Assembly: GCF_004362865.1 (NCBI RefSeq) | Contig: NZ_SNYI01000003.1 | Coordinates: 124,001-188,000, forward strand | Origin: Zeaxanthinibacter enoshimensis | GTDB taxonomy: Bacteria > Bacteroidota > Bacteroidia > Flavobacteriales > Flavobacteriaceae | Direction: 5' to 3' | DNA: 64,000 nucleotides | In this document: positions 61,790 through 64,000 of the stretch, piece after piece | How the letters are laid out: each line of letters starts with the position of its first letter | Numbering within the stretch: position 1 is the stretch's first letter | Position numbers and translations under genes: made by a program | Notes under the pieces: model-generated | What the model saw: the letters and a program-made list of their open reading frames with translations, nothing else | The model's database searches: none | Told to the model about the DNA's origin: nothing

Positions 61790-63547
61790 ATGAAAATGAG
61801 ACCATTAAACATATTGATACTTGCCATGCTTTTCCTTGGAGGGAAAAGTGCTCTGGCACAGGAGGAACAACCCATAGGAACGGAGACGGTCACCGTGGTC
61901 AAACCATATTCGCCCACGGTTTCTGACGCCTTTAAAATCAGACCGGAGCCGGTGTTGACAGATTCGATCACCCTGCAGAAAAAACCTATAGAGTACACTA
62001 TTTTTTCTGTGCCTGTAGCCTCTACTTTCAGCCCTTCCAAAGGCCGTGCCGCCCAGGTGGAAAAGGAGGCCCCGGAATCATTATATAATTCATACCTGAC
62101 CGCTGCTGTAGGCAATTTTAATAATGCTCTGGTGGATTTTTATACCAGCCACGAAATGGACCAGGGAGATAAGCGTTTTGATGTTAGTCTCAACCATTTT
62201 TCTTCCAGGGGAGACATAGAGAACACCCCTCTGGACACCGATTTTTATAACAGCAGTCTTGGCCTGAACTATACCCAGAAAGCCAGTTCCCTGAGTTGGG
62301 GAGCCGGGATAGAAGGAGGTCACCGCCTGTATAACTGGTATGGGATCCCTTCAGATATTTTCAGTGAAGCCACAGTCCAGGGAATGGACGAATTACAGCA
62401 GTATTACCACGCCGGGGTGCAGGCCCATATTGAAACCGAATCTTCTTTCTTTAAAAGAGGAGATATCCTTTACCGTCGTTTTTGGGATGCCGCCGATTCT
62501 GGTGAGGATCGTGCAGTTTTTAAACCCCGGTTCCAGGTTCCCCTGGAAAACGATGCCCTTTACATCAGTGGGAAACTGGATTATGTGGGAGGCAGCTTTG
62601 CTAATGCAGATGTCAATAACCCGGAGAATACTACCGGGATAGATTACAGCCTTCTGCAGGTTGGTCTCAATCCCAGCCTGGAGATGAAAGGTGATAATTA
62701 TACCCTGAACCTCGGGGCCAATTTTGTCTACGGGCAGGACCTGGAAAATAATGACAGTAATTTCTATATCTATCCTTCAGTCAGGGCTTCCTACAGGCTA
62801 CTGGAGGAATCTGCCATTGTGTATGTTGGAGTTGAAGGAGAGCTGGACCAGAACTCTTATTACGATTATACGGTGCAGAACCCATACATGTCGCCAACAT
62901 TGCAAATTGTGCCAACAGACAGGCAGTACGATGCTTTCCTGGGGCTGAAAGGACAACTTTTACCTAACCTGAGTTACAATTTTAAAGGATCCTACACCGC
63001 GGAGAATCGTAAGCCGTTGTACCTCTTAAACGCTATCAATGAATTCCGGGATGATGAGAAATCTTACCATTACGGGAATTCCTTTGAAGTTTTCTATGAT
63101 GATGTTAAGACTCTCGGACTCTTCGGAGAACTGAATGTAGATGTAAACCGGAATTTCAGCCTGGGGGTGAATGCCGCTATCTATGATTACAACACCGAGA
63201 CCGGCAACCCTGCCTGGAACCTCCCGAATACAGAAGCCAGCCTCTTCCTGGATTACCAGATAGGAGACCAATGGTACGTAGGTGGAACACTGTTCTACGT
63301 AGGAGAGCGTGAGGATCTTGCCACCGAAGTAGTTACAACTACCTTTCCAAGCGAGCCGAATGCCGTCTTGCTTACCCTGGACAGCTACTTTGATGCCAAT
63401 GCCCATGTAGGCTATCGTTTCTCAGACCAGTTCTCAGTATTTGTCCGCGGAAGTAACCTCGCTGATAACCAGTACCAGCGATGGGCTAACTTCAGGGTAC
63501 AGAGTCTCCAGGTCCTGGGTGGATTGACCTATAAGTTTGATCTGTAA
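61790..63547 (+). CDS. Outer-membrane beta-barrel (TonB-receptor-like) protein
   Basis: A 585-residue protein from ATG 61790 (a GTG two codons earlier is less likely). Signal peptide LNILILAMLFLGGKSALAQ, then a short segment with TVTVVKPYSPTVSDAFKI and no plug domain, then beta strands ending in FDL, a C-terminal aromatic-type end for barrel insertion. Such plugless TonB-receptor-like barrels recur in Flavobacteriaceae next to TPR genes. It is co-transcribed with the TPR gene. Confidence 0.85.
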   Translation: MKMRPLNILILAMLFLGGKSALAQEEQPIGTETVTVVKPYSPTVSDAFKIRPEPVLTDSITLQKKPIEYTIFSVPVASTFSPSKGRAAQVEKEAPESLYNSYLTAAVGNFNNALVDFYTSHEMDQGDKRFDVSLNHFSSRGDIENTPLDTDFYNSSLGLNYTQKASSLSWGAGIEGGHRLYNWYGIPSDIFSEATVQGMDELQQYYHAGVQAHIETESSFFKRGDILYRRFWDAADSGEDRAVFKPRFQVPLENDALYISGKLDYVGGSFANADVNNPENTTGIDYSLLQVGLNPSLEMKGDNYTLNLGANFVYGQDLENNDSNFYIYPSVRASYRLLEESAIVYVGVEGELDQNSYYDYTVQNPYMSPTLQIVPTDRQYDAFLGLKGQLLPNLSYNFKGSYTAENRKPLYLLNAINEFRDDEKSYHYGNSFEVFYDDVKTLGLFGELNVDVNRNFSLGVNAAIYDYNTETGNPAWNLPNTEASLFLDYQIGDQWYVGGTLFYVGEREDLATEVVTTTFPSEPNAVLLTLDSYFDANAHVGYRFSDQFSVFVRGSNLADNQYQRWANFRVQSLQVLGGLTYKFDL

Positions 63548-63646
63548 TGGTTTAAACTGTTGGTGAAGTTTGCCCTGCTATTTAGACCCTACGTCGATGA
63601 GGTACGGCTGGCTGGCAGATAATTGACTAAATTGGTCAGTGAAAGA

Positions 63647-63658
63647 CGCTTTAAAGCG
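63647..63658. promoter_or_regulatory. 12-nt perfect palindrome directly before a start codon
   Basis: CGCTTTAAAGCG, followed at once by ATG (63659). It could be an operator half-site pair or a small hairpin that limits ribosome entry. Seen once only, so chance is possible. Confidence 0.35.
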
Positions 63659-64000
63659 ATGCAACTCAACCAAAATAAGACATTCTTATTCACCTTTTTG
63701 TGCTTTAGCTTCTGCCTGAGTGCGCAAAACCTGGTGCAGAACCCCAGTTTTGAAAAGTATCACAGCTGCCCTGAACGCTTGGGTAATTTTCATGCTGATG
63801 TGCTAGGATGGTCTGTTCCTACTGATGGTTCAACCGATTATTTTAACGGTTGCAGCGAAGTCATGGGTACGCCTGTTAACTTTAACGGGAAACAGGGGGC
63901 CGACTTCGGGAAAGGCTACGCGGGGCTTTACCTTTATGCGCCTAATGATTACCGGGAATACATACAGGCGGCTTTGACCGAAGCTCTGGTGGAGGGCGTC
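63659..64000 (+). CDS. OmpA-family-like secreted protein, C-terminus beyond window
   Basis: Only the first 114 residues are visible. Signal peptide LFTFLCFSFCLSAQ, then NLVQNPSFEKYHSCPERLGN and WSVPTDGSTDYFNGCSEVMG, which matches the N-terminal module of Bacteroidota proteins that end in an OmpA peptidoglycan-binding domain. The rest is beyond the window, so the OmpA end is inferred. It lies 111 nt after the beta-barrel gene on the same strand. Confidence 0.7.
   Translation, partial: MQLNQNKTFLFTFLCFSFCLSAQNLVQNPSFEKYHSCPERLGNFHADVLGWSVPTDGSTDYFNGCSEVMGTPVNFNGKQGADFGKGYAGLYLYAPNDYREYIQAALTEALVEGV

Overview
The window looks like the chromosome of a marine-type member of the Bacteroidota, most likely Flavobacteriaceae. 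Grounds seen in the sequence: -7 boxes of the TAnnTTTG type just upstream of several starts (4882, 18321, 53721, 54318), a secreted protein with a type IX secretion sorting tail (39780-41255), a beta-barrel protein paired with a TPR protein, a DnaQ-Cho type nuclease, and a tmRNA whose tag reads GEDNYALAA. No phage, transposase or classical insertion sequence was seen. Most genes are housekeeping or metabolic.

Layout. 1-4781 (minus): VOC protein, SAP-like small protein, alpha/beta hydrolase, YitT membrane protein, lipoprotein and a HerA-like ATPase. 4894-10354: queE, a lipoprotein metalloprotease, a methyltransferase, a Cys-cluster protein, a sterol-desaturase-like oxidase and NamZ. 10358-16509: a LolE-like permease, cysteine synthase, a tiny secreted protein, M20 peptidase, aldose epimerase and a Crp regulator. 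16562-19761: SulP transporter and a beta-lactamase-fold/rhodanese protein (sulfur metabolism). 19956-24594: tiny membrane proteins, a four-helix-bundle (S23/IVP) gene, a DnaQ-GIY-YIG nuclease and a long repeat array. 24840-30331: an AT-rich MBOAT/SGNH acetylation pair between two copies of the 3' end of a DUF1338 gene, then LysR. 30567-36022: a phosphorelay of three receiver proteins and a convergent multi-PAS kinase. 36283-39315: a kinase-M23-aminotransferase fusion. 39780-46907: secreted and surface proteins and small ORFs. 47276-49462: tmRNA, a saccharopine-dehydrogenase-like enzyme and a second S23 gene. 49581-64000: PHP phosphodiesterase, MscS-like channel, kdsA, DinB, typA, a polyphosphate-glucokinase-like ROK kinase, NUDIX, ftsE, TPR/beta-barrel pair and the start of an OmpA-family-like protein.

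The most unusual content is not a gene. At about ten places the spaces between genes hold a family of composite repeats made of degenerate 7-mers (AACYTCR and AACYGCR type), 8-9-mers (GTGAYRCG, GGTACATA, GTGACAAAGGGGACA type), small palindromes, and an approximately 45-nt conserved core containing GTTGATGTTAGTAGCATGTC. The blocks keep the order A-B-C-D, occur in both orientations, and in at least nine cases begin within about 0-3 nt of a stop codon, twice running into the coding frame. Both S23-type four-helix-bundle genes are bracketed by inverted copies of these repeats. This pairing is the best candidate here for an undescribed element.

A second unusual structure is the 3'-end duplication of the DUF1338 gene around the AT-rich MBOAT island, which looks like the scar of an integration or of a recombination between repeats.
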